Assembly: GCA_948971535.1 (NCBI GenBank)
Contig: CARFEX010000009.1
Location: forward strand, 1 to 15,573
From: an uncultured Eubacteriales bacterium
GTDB lineage: Bacteria > Bacillota > Clostridia > Christensenellales > UBA1242
Direction: 5' to 3'
Length of the DNA stretch: 15,573 nucleotides
Every line of letters starts with the position of its first letter. The stretch's first letter is position 1. This document shows positions 14,683 to 15,573 of the stretch, piece by piece. Below the pieces are notes generated by a model, which was given only the letters and a program-made list of their open reading frames with translations, ran no database searches and was not told the DNA's origin. Both the position numbers and the translations under genes were made by a program.

Positions 14683-15573
14683 ATGTTTGGTTTTTATGAT
14701 AAATATTTTTTGCTTTTTGGTTTGAGGGTAACTTATTACGGGCTTATCATTGCGATAGGCATGGCAATAGGCGTTTATCTTGCATGCAAAAATGCAAAAT
14801 TAAGGGGTTTTAAAAGCGATGACTTGGTTATTGTTGCTTGTTACGCACTCCCATTAGCAATAATAGGTGCAAGGGTCTATTATTTACTTTTCAGTCTCGA
14901 CAATTATACATCATTTTGGCAGATATTTGAAATTTGGAATGGTGGACTTGCAATCTATGGTGGAGTAATAGGTGGTGCAATAGGAGTAGGTATATATTGC
15001 CTTATACATAAGAAAAACTTTTTTGACCTTGCAGACGTAATAGTTCCATCACTTATATTAGGTCAAGCAATAGGCCGTTGGGGTAACTTTTTTAATCAAG
15101 AAGCCTTTGGTTATTTTGTAGACAATCCAAATATGCAATGGTATCCATTTGCAGTGTTTATTGAAAGTTGCAAACAAGCAGGCTGTATTTGTGGAGGGAG
15201 TGGCTGGCATTTGGCAACCTTCTTCTATGAAAGTATATGGAATTTAGCGACCTTTGCTGTGCTAATGCTATTGTTAAGAAAGTTTAAATACAAACAACGT
15301 GGTTTAATCGCAAGTGGATACCTAGTATTGTATGGAAGTGGAAGAGTATGGATTGAAGGTCTTAGAATGGATAGCTTGATGCTTGGTTCAATAAGAGTGT
15401 CGCAGTTATTAAGTATAATACTTATATTGTTAGGTATAGCAATTTTTATAACTTATTTTGTACTTGGCAAAAAAGGTTATAATGTATATTATAAACCACT
15501 TCTAGAATGCAATCAGCAAAGCAAAGTATCGAAACGAAAATTAAGTAAAATAAAATTCAACCAAGAAGAGCAA
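14683..15573 (+). CDS. lgt: Prolipoprotein diacylglyceryl transferase (3' end outside window)
   Basis: Lgt moves a diacylglyceryl group from phosphatidylglycerol to the lipobox Cys of pre-prolipoproteins in the cytoplasmic membrane. 297 codons are visible with no stop, so the gene runs past the window. The first helix has the usual YYGLIIAIG (18-26). NGGLAIYGGVIGG (86-98) is next, with Tyr92 where E. coli Lgt has His103. The signature GRWGNFFNQEAFG (131-143) carries the expected essential Arg132, Asn135 and Glu140. YGSGRVWIEGLR (217-228) contains the Arg221 that should match E. coli Arg239. A basic tail (KVSKRKLSKIK) begins after the last helix (about 241-262). Homology starts right at the first Met, which supports the start even though no Shine-Dalgarno site precedes it. 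The lipoprotein encoded at 1063-2076 is one likely substrate. Confidence 0.95.
   Translation, partial: MFGFYDKYFLLFGLRVTYYGLIIAIGMAIGVYLACKNAKLRGFKSDDLVIVACYALPLAIIGARVYYLLFSLDNYTSFWQIFEIWNGGLAIYGGVIGGAIGVGIYCLIHKKNFFDLADVIVPSLILGQAIGRWGNFFNQEAFGYFVDNPNMQWYPFAVFIESCKQAGCICGGSGWHLATFFYESIWNLATFAVLMLLLRKFKYKQRGLIASGYLVLYGSGRVWIEGLRMDSLMLGSIRVSQLLSIILILLGIAIFITYFVLGKKGYNVYYKPLLECNQQSKVSKRKLSKIKFNQEEQ

Overview
The window looks like a chromosomal stretch of a low-GC, single-membrane (monoderm) Bacillota, most likely an uncultured Clostridia-type lineage. Support: strongly A+T-rich DNA, AGGAGG-type ribosome binding sites, sigma-A-type TTGACA/TATAAT promoters, perfect intrinsic terminator hairpins, a lipobox substrate-binding protein, Lgt, and clostridial-style heterodimeric ABC exporters. 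I see no rRNA, tRNA, CRISPR, insertion sequence or integrase. The species cannot be named from the sequence.

Layout. (1) 3-953, +: the 3' part of a membrane-anchored surface protein, closed by a two-way terminator. (2) 1063-2076, -: a lipoprotein substrate-binding protein of the NMT1/SsuA/TauA type with no permease or ATPase nearby. (3) 2211-4814, +: valS, with a very short leader and no room for a T-box, ending in a 15-bp terminator shared with the convergent operon. (4) 11109 down to 4912, -: a four-gene operon of a MarR-type regulator, two half-transporters forming an asymmetric ABC exporter, and a MacB-like fused ATPase-permease. Its promoter has the -35 box inside a 16-bp inverted repeat, the expected picture of MarR autorepression. 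(5) 11222-13068, +: a divergent pair of an unusual protein with eleven exact 17-residue repeats (predicted beta-solenoid) and a permease of the ArsP_2-type (putative 10-TM heavy-metal exporter) family. (6) 13246-14409, +: a Rho-like protein that keeps the N-terminal and RNA-binding domains but has lost the Walker A loop and the C-terminal end of the ATPase domain. (7) 14683-end, +: lgt, cut by the window edge, with consensus promoter boxes so close to the ATG that the mRNA should be leaderless or nearly so.

How the genes work together. The MarR operon is a self-contained drug or peptide export and stress-response unit. Lgt lipidates pre-lipoproteins such as the substrate-binding protein, so the two are linked in pathway but not in operon. 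The most interesting items are the Rho-like predicted pseudo-ATPase and the 17-residue solenoid protein paired with a metal-type permease. Both are readings from sequence alone and need structure prediction and homology searches.
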